Positions 48,307 to 57,148 of a DNA stretch of 64,000 nt are shown piece after piece. Under the pieces are notes generated by a model. It was given only the letters and a program-made list of their open reading frames with translations, made no database searches and had not been told where the DNA came from. Source of the stretch: Halopseudomonas xinjiangensis (GTDB taxonomy: Bacteria > Pseudomonadota > Gammaproteobacteria > Pseudomonadales > Pseudomonadaceae); NCBI RefSeq assembly GCF_900104945.1, contig NZ_LT629736.1, positions 1,054,001 to 1,118,000 on the forward strand, in the 5' to 3' direction. The number at the start of each line of letters is the position of its first letter. Position 1 is the first letter of the stretch. A program made the position numbers and the translations under genes.

Positions 48307-50088
48307 TCAGGGCTGTTCTTGCTTGTCGAGCCACTGCTCCATGCTGTCGGCGGACATGGGCCTGGCGATCAAATATCCCTGCAGCTCCTCGCAACCGAGA
48401 TCGCTGAGGAAGTCTCTGGATTCTGTTGTCTCCACGCCTTCGGCAACCACGCTGTAACCCATCTCGTGCGCCATGGCGATCATGTTGCGCACCAGCGTCT
48501 GGCTACGTGTGTGGGTGTCCAGGCGACTGACGAATGAACGATCGATCTTGACCACGTGTGCCGGAATTTCCTGCAGGTAGGCAAGGCTGCTGTAGCCGGT
48601 ACCGAAGTCGTCGATCGCCACAGTGATGCCTTGGGCGAGCAGGGTATTGAGCTGATCCGAAGCCGAGCGACTATTGCCAATCAGCGCGCTTTCCGTCAGC
48701 TCAATTTCCAATGCGGAGCTGGGAAGATCGAACTCAGCCATCATGGCCAGGACATTCGCCGCAAAGTCTTCCTCATCCAGGTTCGCTGCGGAAATGTTTA
48801 CTGAAACGCGCAGGTTGCGTCCTTGCGCATTCCACGCAGCGCTGCGCTCGATGGCAGCGCGCATGACCCAGGCAGTCAAAGGACGGGCCAGCGGTGTCTC
48901 TTCGATCAGCGGAATGAACTCGGCCGGAGAGATCTCACCCAGGACTGGATGAGTCCAACGCAACAAGGCTTCGGCGCCGAGGCATTTCCCACTACCGGCG
49001 TCGACACGCGGTTGAAAGGCGAGGCGCAGCTGATGGTCGCTTGTAAGCGCACCACGCAGATCGGAAATGAGCGTAAAGCGGCGCTGGTGACCCGCATCGA
49101 CCGTTACCGAAAACAGGCCTACCCCGGATTCCGTAGCGCGCGCATCGAGACAAGCGCTTTGCGCCGTACGTAGCAGGTCTGTCGCATCGACCGATCCTGG
49201 GCGGAACGGTGCGACCCCCAGGGCAGGGCGGATGTTGATCGACGTGCTGTGTTGCTGCGCCAGTAACAGCAGCTCCTGGCGCAGGCGCAAGGCGTGATTG
49301 ACGACGCTGGTCTCGTCAGCGAGAGCGCATAGATAGAGATATTGACACGGGCCCAGCTGATAAACCCGCGCCCCGGCGGATAGCAAGCCGGACAGGAAAC
49401 GAGCCGCTTCTCGCGACAGGCTGTCGAGTGCAGCCTGACCCACTACGCGCTGCACCGTCGAGATCTGCTGCGCATCGAGCAACTCGACGAACACAGCGAA
49501 GCGCTGCGTGTCGGGCGCATCCCGCGCCAGATCATCGAGATCTTCGACGAACTGGCTGCGGTTGGGCAGGCCGGTGGTCGGCTCGATCCTGCCGAAGGCG
49601 TGCTGCAGTTCGATTTGTGCCATGACCATCGCCGCCAGGTCCTGCAGCGCCGCGAGTTCCTCTGCGCTGGCCTTCCGTGGTTCCGTCCCCAGCACGCACA
49701 TGGCGCCTAGGCAATACCCTTCCCGCGTAAGCAGCGGCGCGCCGGCATAAAAGCGGATGCCTGACTCTGCGAGCACGCTGTCGCGATAGATGTCGGACTC
49801 AAGCAGATCATCAACTACCAATAGTTGCGTGGTATCGGCCACTTCGCCGCAGCATGCCCGTTCACGCGGGATTTCCCAATGCTCGACACCCACCCTGGAT
49901 TTGAACCACTGCCGATCCTCGTCGGTAAGCGACACCGCCGCAATGGGCAGATCGAACAGGCGAGCCGCCATACGCGTGATGCGATCGAAACTCTCGCTTG
50001 GTGGCGTATCCAGCAGGTTCAGCTGACGCAGCGCTTGAAGGCGGTCGCGCTCGTAACGGGCGAACGGGGGGACGGGATGCGCAATCAT
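48307..50088 (-). CDS. GAF - degenerate GGDEF - EAL phosphodiesterase-type protein
   Basis: 593 residues, soluble. GAF about 25-160 (SFDRITRMAARLFDLPIAAVSLTDEDRQWFKSRVG..ERACCGEVA), a GGDEF-fold domain about 165-330 and EAL about 340-590. The GGDEF site is lost: where active enzymes have GGDEF this one has LGPCQYLYL, so it cannot make c-di-GMP. The EAL domain is intact (GAEALLRW near 370, [23 protein letters not shown]), so it should degrade c-di-GMP under control of the GAF domain. The GAF sequence resembles free-standing redox-type GAF domains. The next minus-strand gene upstream is another GGDEF-EAL gene. Confidence 0.92.
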   Translation of the reverse strand: MIAHPVPPFARYERDRLQALRQLNLLDTPPSESFDRITRMAARLFDLPIAAVSLTDEDRQWFKSRVGVEHWEIPRERACCGEVADTTQLLVVDDLLESDIYRDSVLAESGIRFYAGAPLLTREGYCLGAMCVLGTEPRKASAEELAALQDLAAMVMAQIELQHAFGRIEPTTGLPNRSQFVEDLDDLARDAPDTQRFAVFVELLDAQQISTVQRVVGQAALDSLSREAARFLSGLLSAGARVYQLGPCQYLYLCALADETSVVNHALRLRQELLLLAQQHSTSINIRPALGVAPFRPGSVDATDLLRTAQSACLDARATESGVGLFSVTVDAGHQRRFTLISDLRGALTSDHQLRLAFQPRVDAGSGKCLGAEALLRWTHPVLGEISPAEFIPLIEETPLARPLTAWVMRAAIERSAAWNAQGRNLRVSVNISAANLDEEDFAANVLAMMAEFDLPSSALEIELTESALIGNSRSASDQLNTLLAQGITVAIDDFGTGYSSLAYLQEIPAHVVKIDRSFVSRLDTHTRSQTLVRNMIAMAHEMGYSVVAEGVETTESRDFLSDLGCEELQGYLIARPMSADSMEQWLDKQEQP

Positions 50089-50170
50089 GGGATGGGTGGA
50101 GTCTCCTTTTGATGGTTGCAGTCTAGATAGCGGAGCGAAGCAAGCCTAATTGAAACAAACTATTCGTCGG

Positions 50171-52765
50171 TTAGCTCCTTTCTCCGACAGGCTGTGCGCG
50201 TTTCATGGCTTTGCGCAGCTCTTCAGGATGCATTGGGCGATCGAGGTAGTAGCCCTGAGCCTCAAAGCAGCCTAGGCGCTTCAGTTGTTCAAGCTGCTCG
50301 GCGGTTTCCACGCCCTCGGCGGTGATCGTCAAGTCAAGCGCGCTGCCCAGCGCGATAACCGCCTCGACTATTGCCTGACTGGAGGCGGACTCGCCGAGAC
50401 CGGCGATAAACGCGCGATCGATCTTCAGGCCGTCGAAGGGAAAGTTGCTGAGGTAACTGAGCGAAGAATAGCCGGTACCGAAGTCATCCATAGCCAGCCG
50501 GACGCCCAGGGCTTTGAGCTGGTGCATGACTTCCAGGGCTCGGTCGGCATCCTCAAGCATGACGTTCTCGGTAATCTCCAGCTCCAGCCGCTGCGGGGCC
50601 AGGCCGGTTTCCTGCAGAACGTCGCGCACTTTGGCGACCAGGTCACCGCGGCGGAATTCGCTCGGTGACAGGTTGACCGAAACGCGCACGTCGTTCTCCC
50701 ACGTCAATGCCTCGAGACAGGCGCTACGCATGATCCAGGCGCTCAGCGGATGAATGAGTCCTGTCTCTTCGGCGATCGGAATGAACAGGTCAGGCCCAAG
50801 CTGTCCTCGAACCGGGTGATACCAACGTACCAGCGTTTCCGCCGCGATCATTCGGCCGGAGCTGATGTGGTACCGCGGCTGCATGACGATATGCAGCGTC
50901 TGTTCCTTGATCGCCTGGCGCAAATCGCGCTCCAGCTGGTTTCGCTGGATGATGCGCTCGTTCATGTCGCTGGCGTAGAAGCACCAGGTCTTGCGACCGG
51001 CGCCCTTGGCCTCGTACAGTGCAATGTCTGCGTAGCGGAGGAGCTCCGCCGGATCGGTCGCATCGAGCGGTGCGATGGCAACGCCGATACTGGCGCTGAT
51101 ATAGATGCGCTGACTGCGGTAGTCGATGACGCGTTCAACGCTTTCGATCAGGCGCGAGCACAGTCTGGCGATGTCGTCCTGGTTGGCCAGCCCGCTGACG
51201 ATGAGGATGAACTCATCGCCGCCCAGCCGCGCTACCAGGTCGCCCTCGCGAAGACAGCTCCGCAGTCGCCTGGCCACCTCCGTCAGTACCTGGTCACCAG
51301 CCTGATGTCCGAAGGTGTCGTTGACCGGCTTGAAGCGATCCAGATCAATGCTCAGCATCGCTAGAGGCTCGTTCTCGGCCGCGGTGCCCTTGAGCTTGCC
51401 ATCCAGAAACTGCTGCAAGCGGTTGCGATTGGGCAGGCCGGTCAGTGCGTCGTGCTGTGAAAGATGCTCGATCTTCGCCCGCGCCTCGACTTCGTCGGTG
51501 ATATCACGAGCGGTGCCGCGGTACCCTCCGGCGAACGGGCTATCTTCGATATACCGCAGGGACACCAGGCAGACCCGCCGTCGGCCGGCCCGATCGATGT
51601 AATAGCACTGCCAGGTCTCGCCGCCGGGGCCGCGCCCGATCTTTCCGTCCAGCCAGGCAGCCAGGTTTGCTGGGCATCTGAGGAATTCGGTGATCGGACG
51701 TCCGACCCAGTCCTTCTGGGCGTGGCCCGTGACCTTGGCAAAACGATCGGACAGGTAGGTGATCAGCAGCTCAGAATCGGTTTCCCATATCCAGTCGGAT
51801 GACGCCTCGGCCACGTCTCGAAACCGCGCTTCGCTCGTTGCCAGAGCCGCCTGGCTGGCTGCCAGCGAGGCATAGCTCGCATCCACGTCCCGCGCAGTGC
51901 TGAACGCGCGGCGCAGAATCGCCAGAGTCAGGGCCGCACATAATGCTCCGGTCAGAAGAAGTAACGGCAACATGACGTAGAACAGTTGCTCGCCTGGCCG
52001 CGGCGGGTTCCACGTCAGGGCCATAGCGTCGGAGCTGCGCGTATCAAGGTTGAGTCTGGCGCCCTCGGGCGTGGACTTCTGGTCAGCGACGCGCAAGCCC
52101 TCGACGCCGAGATCCTCCCCTGCAGCACTTAGCTTGTCGGGTGTCATGAGCGAGACGAAAAAAACCACCGAGGCCGGACCGGGCACGGGTTCTACGGTGG
52201 GGTCGCTGCCTATGGTAATCGGCGCAGCTGAGACGAGCACCGGCTGGCCGTTCACACCGAGGATAGCGCTCAAGGGTTCTTCGGACTCGTATTGATCCCG
52301 GGCCTGAGCGACCAGTTCATCAAGTTCCCGACCGAGCCAGCGCTCGGCTGACAGATCGGTCAGCTCGCCGTTAATAACTGCGTAGGTGGTGTCATTCTCA
52401 GGGCCGACTACAAGCAGGCCTTCGTGCCCAAAGTCCTCGTAGATTGAAGGACCCATGTTGCGCCGCGTAAAGGCCCACTCGGTGTCGACGGTCACGTGCA
52501 GGTTGAGGTAAGCGTCACCCCAGAAAGCGTAATCGCTGGCAAGCGACTCCAGGGCGGTCAACCGAGCGTCGATGGCTCGGGTCGCGTACTGACGGGACTG
52601 CTCTATGGCAGCCTGATTCTGGTCAAGACCAATCTTGACCAGAGCTGCGCTGGCGACAACGAACAACGAAAGCATAAGCCCTGCGACCAGCAGCAGCGAG
52701 CGACGCGTGTGGCGAAAGCTGGGGCCGGCTTCAGTCAGAGCGACGGTGCGTTCGGATTGCTGCAT
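50171..52765 (-). CDS. CHASE4-PAS-GGDEF-EAL membrane cyclic-di-GMP protein
   Basis: 864 residues. Helix 1 about 24-46, a periplasmic CHASE4 sensor about 50-255 (ESLASDYAFWGDAYLNL, ..RNMGPSIYEDFGHEGLLVVGPENDTTYAVINGEL), helix 2 about 263-285, PAS/PAC about 310-425 (ends GTARDITDEVEAR), GGDEF about 430-600 with intact RLGGDEFILIV (near 517), EAL about 610-860. The EAL motif reads ETL (AAETLVRW), with [13 protein letters not shown] intact. Both activities are possible. A 16-bp perfect palindrome lies 51 bases upstream of the start. Confidence 0.92.
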   Translation of the reverse strand: MQQSERTVALTEAGPSFRHTRRSLLLVAGLMLSLFVVASAALVKIGLDQNQAAIEQSRQYATRAIDARLTALESLASDYAFWGDAYLNLHVTVDTEWAFTRRNMGPSIYEDFGHEGLLVVGPENDTTYAVINGELTDLSAERWLGRELDELVAQARDQYESEEPLSAILGVNGQPVLVSAAPITIGSDPTVEPVPGPASVVFFVSLMTPDKLSAAGEDLGVEGLRVADQKSTPEGARLNLDTRSSDAMALTWNPPRPGEQLFYVMLPLLLLTGALCAALTLAILRRAFSTARDVDASYASLAASQAALATSEARFRDVAEASSDWIWETDSELLITYLSDRFAKVTGHAQKDWVGRPITEFLRCPANLAAWLDGKIGRGPGGETWQCYYIDRAGRRRVCLVSLRYIEDSPFAGGYRGTARDITDEVEARAKIEHLSQHDALTGLPNRNRLQQFLDGKLKGTAAENEPLAMLSIDLDRFKPVNDTFGHQAGDQVLTEVARRLRSCLREGDLVARLGGDEFILIVSGLANQDDIARLCSRLIESVERVIDYRSQRIYISASIGVAIAPLDATDPAELLRYADIALYEAKGAGRKTWCFYASDMNERIIQRNQLERDLRQAIKEQTLHIVMQPRYHISSGRMIAAETLVRWYHPVRGQLGPDLFIPIAEETGLIHPLSAWIMRSACLEALTWENDVRVSVNLSPSEFRRGDLVAKVRDVLQETGLAPQRLELEITENVMLEDADRALEVMHQLKALGVRLAMDDFGTGYSSLSYLSNFPFDGLKIDRAFIAGLGESASSQAIVEAVIALGSALDLTITAEGVETAEQLEQLKRLGCFEAQGYYLDRPMHPEELRKAMKRAQPVGERS

Positions 52766-53049
52766 TCACGAGTCCACGGATGGTTGCCACTGCGGTTGCG
52801 AGATGCAATAGCAGAATACTGACGTCAGTATATCGGCGATAGATGATAGCGCGTAGCCATCAGGTATCTTTTCGAAGGAATTTCCGACGGGTGATAGCTC
52901 AGCGGGCCGGAAGCCGTTGGCGGAGCGACCTCCGGAGGAGGCTGCGATAGTAATTCGCCGTTCGTGTTTCCCGGGAGTTCGGGATACCGCAACCAGCTTG
53001 CGGTTGCCTGCAGGTGGGGAGGCGAGAGCCTACAGCCAGTTTGGCATCA
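52766..53049. other. Intergenic leader between queD and the CHASE4 gene
   Basis: 284 bases without a convincing gene. Besides the palindrome at 52816-52831 there are CCTCCGGAGG near 52933 and a perfect 7-bp hairpin, ACCGCAA (52986-52992) with TTGCGGT (52998-53004), plus CCTGCAGG just after. No riboswitch class that I know can be fitted. Confidence 0.5.
52816..52831. promoter_or_regulatory. 16-bp perfect palindrome ATACTGACGTCAGTAT
   Basis: A perfect dyad, in the intergenic space 51 bases upstream of the CHASE4-GGDEF-EAL start. The size and symmetry are those of an operator for a dimeric repressor such as a TetR-family protein. No regulator gene is adjacent. Confidence 0.55.
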
Positions 53050-53406
53050 TCAGTCGCCGCGGTAGATACAGCCGCTGGTGCAGGTTTCCCGAATGGTCAC
53101 CTGACACAGTTCCGGTAACAGAGGCTTGAGTTCGCTCCAGATCCAGCGAGCCATGACTTCACTGGTAGGATTCTCCAGGCCCGGAATATCGTTCAGGTAG
53201 TTGTGGTCGAGTCGGTCGTAGATCGGCTTGAAGATCGACTTGAGCTCGGAGAAATCGCGGATCCAGCCGGTGTGTGGATCGACTTCACCGGCTATGTGAA
53301 TAGCGACCATGAACGAATGGCCGTGCAGCCGCCCGCACTTGTGGCCTTCTGGAACATGCGGCAGGCGATGAGCCGCCTCGAAGGTGAATTCCTTGAAGAT
53401 CTCCAC
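53050..53406 (-). CDS. queD: 6-carboxy-5,6,7,8-tetrahydropterin synthase
   Basis: 118 residues, the usual size. QueD makes 6-carboxytetrahydropterin from dihydroneopterin triphosphate in queuosine synthesis. Zinc ligands His13, His28 and His30 ([15 protein letters not shown]) are present, with the catalytic Cys24, and the PTPS-fold end is [17 protein letters not shown]. The IRET Glu binds the pterin. It stands alone between a double-TM2 gene and a long leader region; queC and queE are not in the window. Confidence 0.95.
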   Translation of the reverse strand: MEIFKEFTFEAAHRLPHVPEGHKCGRLHGHSFMVAIHIAGEVDPHTGWIRDFSELKSIFKPIYDRLDHNYLNDIPGLENPTSEVMARWIWSELKPLLPELCQVTIRETCTSGCIYRGD

Positions 53407-53495
53407 GCTGGATCGCTACCTCGTCGCAAAAAAGGCGCAGTGTACCTGATCCGACATTTTTTCGAAGACTGGCTTTGCGCCATCGGCGGGCGCTG

Positions 53496-53897
53496 TCACC
53501 AGTCCCGCTGCATGTTCTTGACCGAGATCTGCTCGTTCAAGGTCCAGTAGTCGTACAGCACGCCAATCAGGAATAGCCCGCCGGTGCAGAAGTAGATGAT
53601 CGCGGTGATCCACTTGCCCATGTACAGCCGATGGGCGCCGAAAATGCCGAGGAAAGTCAGCAGAATCCAGCAAAGGTTGAAGTTGGTCCGGCCGCTGCGA
53701 AAGCGCAGGTCAGCCTTGCGGTCCATTGCCGGAATCAGAAACAGATCGATGATCCAGCCGATGAAGAACAGGCCGAGCGTGAAGAACCAGAGAGTCCCGG
53801 TCCAGGGCTTGCCGTAATAAAAGCGGTGCGCGCCCATGAAACCGAAAATCCAGAGCAGGTATCCGATTCCCCTGCTATGTGTATCCGAATAAGCCAT
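53496..53897 (-). CDS. Double TM2 domain protein
   Basis: 133 residues with two TM2 modules in tandem. The first, GYLLWIFGFMGAHRFYYGKPWTGTLWFFTLGLFFIGWIIDLFLI, and the second, CWILLTFLGIFGAHRLYMGKWITAIIYFCTGGLFLIGVLYDY, each have the G..GAHR(F/L)Y.GK signature and two hydrophobic helices, so about four helices in all. A polar segment of about 20 residues joins them. The function of bacterial TM2 proteins is unknown. Start at 53897. Confidence 0.87.
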   Translation of the reverse strand: MAYSDTHSRGIGYLLWIFGFMGAHRFYYGKPWTGTLWFFTLGLFFIGWIIDLFLIPAMDRKADLRFRSGRTNFNLCWILLTFLGIFGAHRLYMGKWITAIIYFCTGGLFLIGVLYDYWTLNEQISVKNMQRDW

Positions 53898-53971
53898 TGG
53901 CTCAATCCTCTATAGCGCTGAGTGGTTATGCAATACTGGGTTAGACCTTAAATGATTTTCGGAGTGAGTGC

Positions 53972-55330
53972 ATGGCGGGAGTGAAAAATCAGCGTTGGTT
54001 GCGCCAGGCCAGAGAGCAGGCCGGGCGTCTGACTGGCCATCACCTTCGGGTGGGAGTGACTGGTCTGAGTGCTGCGGGTAAAACCACATTCATTACCAGC
54101 CTGATCAACCAGCTCGAGAACCATCGGCGTGGGCTGCTTGCGCGGCGGCCGCCATTCGATCGGCTGGAGTCGGTGCGCTGGCAGCGTGACGGCGTCGATC
54201 AGCCGTTCGGCTACCTCGACTCGCTCGCCGCACTGGCCTCGGAGCCGGCCGAGTGGCCAGCATCGACCACCGACCTGTCGCGGGTAGTCATTGATCTGCG
54301 ATTCCGGCCTCAGGGTTTGCTCGGCAAGGTGCAGGGAGCCCGCTCACTACGGTTGGAAATACTCGATTACCCCGGCGAGTGGTTGTTGGACCTGCCGCTG
54401 CTGCGCGTCGATTACGGTCACTGGTGTGAGCAGATGCGCAGCTGGCTGGATGCCGAGCCGCGTCGCAGTATCGCCGGACCGCTGCGTGATCGGCTGCTGG
54501 CCATTGATCCGGCTCAGCCGCATGACCCGCAAGAACTGAACGAACTCACCGCGCAATGGACCGACTTTCTGCGCCGCTGCCGGACACAGGCCGGCCTCGC
54601 GCGTAACCAGCCCGGACGCTTTTTGCTCCCCGGTAGCGGCGTGTCTCCTGAAATGCTCGCGTTCGTTCCTTTGTTGGCGGGCAATCGTCACGCCAGCGGA
54701 CCGGCCGGAAGCTGGTGGGCGCAATGCGAAGGGCGCTTTCGTTACTATCGCGATTATCTGGTAAAAGGCTTTTTCGACGAGCATTTCAGTCGCCTGGATC
54801 GGCAGGTGCTGCTAGTCGATATGCTCGCGCCCATGGACGCGGGCCAGCCGGCACTAAGCGATCTCAAAGGCGCGCTCGAGGCGGTTATGGAAAGCTTCCG
54901 TTACGGGCCTAGCAGCTTTTTCGAGCGGCTGTTCAAACCACGCATCAATCGACTGGCGATCTGCGCAACCAAGGTCGACCAGGTGACCCCCGGACAGCAG
55001 CGAGCTGTGCAGCAATGCCTGGAAGATCTGATCACCGATAGCCTGTCCGAGGTGCGCCATGGCGGGGTCAGCGTGCGGGGGCTACCGTTGTCTGCCGTCC
55101 GCGCCACACGTCAGGAAGGCGATGCCCTGGTAGCCGGCCTCGTTGGCCGGCAGGGTTGGGTGCGTTATCAGCCGGGCACTATTCCCGAACACCTGCCTCT
55201 GGATCTGACCGTCGACGGGCCGGAGCTACTCAAGCTGCGGCCGCCGCCAAGTCTGCATCGCAGTGAGCCCTTTCCGCATTACCGCATGGACGATCTGCTC
55301 GCCTGGATGCTGGAGGGACGGTCAATATGA
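53972..55330 (+). CDS. ycjX: YcjX family P-loop GTPase-like protein
   Basis: 452 residues. The N-terminal Walker A is GLSAAGKT (residues 31-38), with the following LEILDYPGEWLLDLPLL giving the switch DxxG-like block (about 128-143). SFFERLFKPRINRLAICATKVDQVTP carries the TKVD nucleotide-specificity motif (about 330), and AVRATRQEGD follows. E. coli YcjX is a stress-induced (phage-shock associated) dynamin-like protein; its function is not settled. The stop overlaps the ycjF start as ATGA, coupling the pair. Confidence 0.93.
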   Translation: MAGVKNQRWLRQAREQAGRLTGHHLRVGVTGLSAAGKTTFITSLINQLENHRRGLLARRPPFDRLESVRWQRDGVDQPFGYLDSLAALASEPAEWPASTTDLSRVVIDLRFRPQGLLGKVQGARSLRLEILDYPGEWLLDLPLLRVDYGHWCEQMRSWLDAEPRRSIAGPLRDRLLAIDPAQPHDPQELNELTAQWTDFLRRCRTQAGLARNQPGRFLLPGSGVSPEMLAFVPLLAGNRHASGPAGSWWAQCEGRFRYYRDYLVKGFFDEHFSRLDRQVLLVDMLAPMDAGQPALSDLKGALEAVMESFRYGPSSFFERLFKPRINRLAICATKVDQVTPGQQRAVQQCLEDLITDSLSEVRHGGVSVRGLPLSAVRATRQEGDALVAGLVGRQGWVRYQPGTIPEHLPLDLTVDGPELLKLRPPPSLHRSEPFPHYRMDDLLAWMLEGRSI

Positions 55331-56355
55331 AGGATCCCGGCAAGACGCGAATTCTCGAAACCTGGGAGCCGAGCGTGGCGAGCCAGCCGGACATCACCCG
55401 GGTGCTCGGCGAGGCGAACCTGTCGCCCCGGGAGCAGGAACTGGCAGAACAGCTTCCTTTGCCTGGCGCGCTCAACGCGCCGCCGCTCAGTCGTTGGCCG
55501 CAGCGGTTGGGCAAAATGGCTCTGGCCGCCGTATTCGGCGGCGCGGTTTACGAGTGGAGCCAATGGACGGTCTCGGCATGGCAATGGCAGCCGGCGGCTG
55601 GCGTTGTGCTGGGTGGCGTGGGAGCGGCGCTGGCGGTCAGCGGTTTGCTCGCCTGGCGTGACATCCGTCGTCAGCGTACCCGCCTCACCGCGTTGGAACA
55701 ATTGCGCCTGGAGATGCAACGAGCCCTCGGCGACGGCCGCGAGCGGTTGAGTGTCGACTGGCTCGACCGACTTCAGGCGCTGTATCGCGATACGCCGCTG
55801 GCAGATCGACTGCGTGCCGTGTGCAAGGACCTGGATGTCTCGCACAGCGCTGAGGAAATCGCCCGGCGGCTCAACCTGCTGTTTTACCAGCCGCTTGATG
55901 AGCAGGCGCGGCGCATGGTCCGGCGCGACGCAATCGGCACCGGCATGCTGGTTGCCACCAGTCCGTGGGTGACCGTTGACCTGCTGCTGGTGGTCTGGCG
56001 AAATATCCGCATGATGCAGAAAGTAGCGGTCTGTTTCGGTCTGCCAATTGGTCAGTTGGGTCGCCTGCGCCTGGCGCGTCATGTATTGCGCAACATCGCT
56101 CTGGCTGGCGGCACGGAGATGGCAATCGGTGCTCTCAGCGACAGCCTTCTCTCCGGTTTGATGGAAAAGCTGGCCGCCCGTATCGGGCAGGGCGTCGGTA
56201 TCAGTTTGTACAGCTCGCGTCTCGGACACTTCACCCTTGATCTTTGTCGAGCGGTGCCGATAACCGACAAAGACATGCTGATCGAAGACAATCGCGGCAT
56301 CGTGCAAGGGCTCAAAGATCGGCTCGGCAGAGGCAAGGATGAAGAACAAGTTTAA
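55327..56355 (+). CDS. ycjF: YcjF/TIGR01620 family inner-membrane protein
   Basis: 342 residues. A cytoplasmic N-terminus, two membrane helices (about 60-80 and 84-104, ALAAVFGGAVYEWSQWTV and AAGVVLGGVGAALAVSGLLAW) and a long C-terminal domain of the DUF697 type, with DAIGTGMLVATSPWVTVDLLLVVWRNIRMMQKVA and TEMAIGALSDSLLSGLMEKLAARIGQGVGISLYSSRLG. It partners YcjX across proteobacteria and overlaps it by 4 bases here. The gene after it starts 17 bases before its stop. Confidence 0.92.
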   Translation: MKDPGKTRILETWEPSVASQPDITRVLGEANLSPREQELAEQLPLPGALNAPPLSRWPQRLGKMALAAVFGGAVYEWSQWTVSAWQWQPAAGVVLGGVGAALAVSGLLAWRDIRRQRTRLTALEQLRLEMQRALGDGRERLSVDWLDRLQALYRDTPLADRLRAVCKDLDVSHSAEEIARRLNLLFYQPLDEQARRMVRRDAIGTGMLVATSPWVTVDLLLVVWRNIRMMQKVAVCFGLPIGQLGRLRLARHVLRNIALAGGTEMAIGALSDSLLSGLMEKLAARIGQGVGISLYSSRLGHFTLDLCRAVPITDKDMLIEDNRGIVQGLKDRLGRGKDEEQV

Positions 56356-57049
56356 ATCCAGGCCGCGGTGGCTGGTTGAGCGTTGGGTGAAAGCCACGGC
56401 CGACGAGCTCAGCGAACGCTGGACCACGCTGCAAAAGCAGTTGTCGCCGGCTGACTGGCCGTCGCGCTGCGCGCGAATGCCTGGTTTGAGGGATGTCGAT
56501 ATCGGCCTGTGGCAACCGGCCGCTGGATCGAGCAGTGCGGAGCTGCTGTTGCTTTTGCAGGGTATCCCGGTGCGAGAGCGGCGCTGGCTAGGGGCACTGC
56601 TCGATGCGCCAGCGGCGGGTGCAGCGACTCTGGTCGAGGCGATCGAGCGCCAACAGCTTGGCTGGCGTGCGAAGCTCGATCCTCTGCATACGCATCGCCA
56701 ATATGCCGATCAGCTGGCTACGCTGGCCGTGCAGTTGAGCTTGCCCAGCTCGGCAGCCGCGGCCTATCTGGACAACGAGCGAAAGATCGCGCCCCGCATC
56801 GATCAGTTGCTGTTCGAATCACTGCCGATGCGACTGCGCACGCGCATGGTCAACGAGGCGGAGCCGGGGAAGGGCGCCTATCTGATCTGGTGGCACGACC
56901 GCTTGCTGGCGCGCTGCGGCGAGGCGGACATGACGCTCGATGGTGCAGGTGAACATGACTGGCCCGACATTCCGCCAGCCTGGCTGGCGTTCGCCTGGAT
57001 AGCGGCTTTGCGGGCAAGTGATGGCAAAAGAATGGCGCCTGGAAAATGA
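56339..57049 (+). CDS. Unnamed third gene of the ycjX-ycjF operon
   Basis: 236 residues, no signal peptide and no membrane helix. Trp/Arg-rich start (KNKFKSRPRWLVERWVKATADELSERWTTLQKQL), a central Ala-rich helical region, and conserved-looking RRWLGALLDAPAAGAATLVEAIERQQLGW and LRTRMVNEAEPGKGAYLIWWHDRLLARCGEADMTLDG. I do not recognise the family. The ATG at 56339 (after AGGCAAGG) lies inside ycjF, which argues for coupled translation and a shared job with YcjX/YcjF. Codon usage looks like that of its neighbours. Confidence 0.75.
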   Translation: MKNKFKSRPRWLVERWVKATADELSERWTTLQKQLSPADWPSRCARMPGLRDVDIGLWQPAAGSSSAELLLLLQGIPVRERRWLGALLDAPAAGAATLVEAIERQQLGWRAKLDPLHTHRQYADQLATLAVQLSLPSSAAAAYLDNERKIAPRIDQLLFESLPMRLRTRMVNEAEPGKGAYLIWWHDRLLARCGEADMTLDGAGEHDWPDIPPAWLAFAWIAALRASDGKRMAPGK

Positions 57050-57148
57050 CTGATCATTCCCTGTCGCTATGATACTCTTCGCGCCTTTGCGACCAAGCTA
57101 CCGCCAGCCTACCATCGGCTGAAATCAACAACAGGGACTTTCCACACG

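Noticed and set aside
52890..52902. GGTGATAGCTCAG, a tRNA D-arm-like string
   Set aside because: No acceptor stem, anticodon stem or TTCGA arm can be paired at tRNA distances; GGGAGTTCGGGA at 52971-52982 does not close a T stem.
52766..53049. c-di-GMP or other riboswitch in the leader of the CHASE4 gene
   Set aside because: Hairpins are present, but the conserved cores of GEMM-I/II, preQ1 or cobalamin riboswitches cannot be found on either strand.
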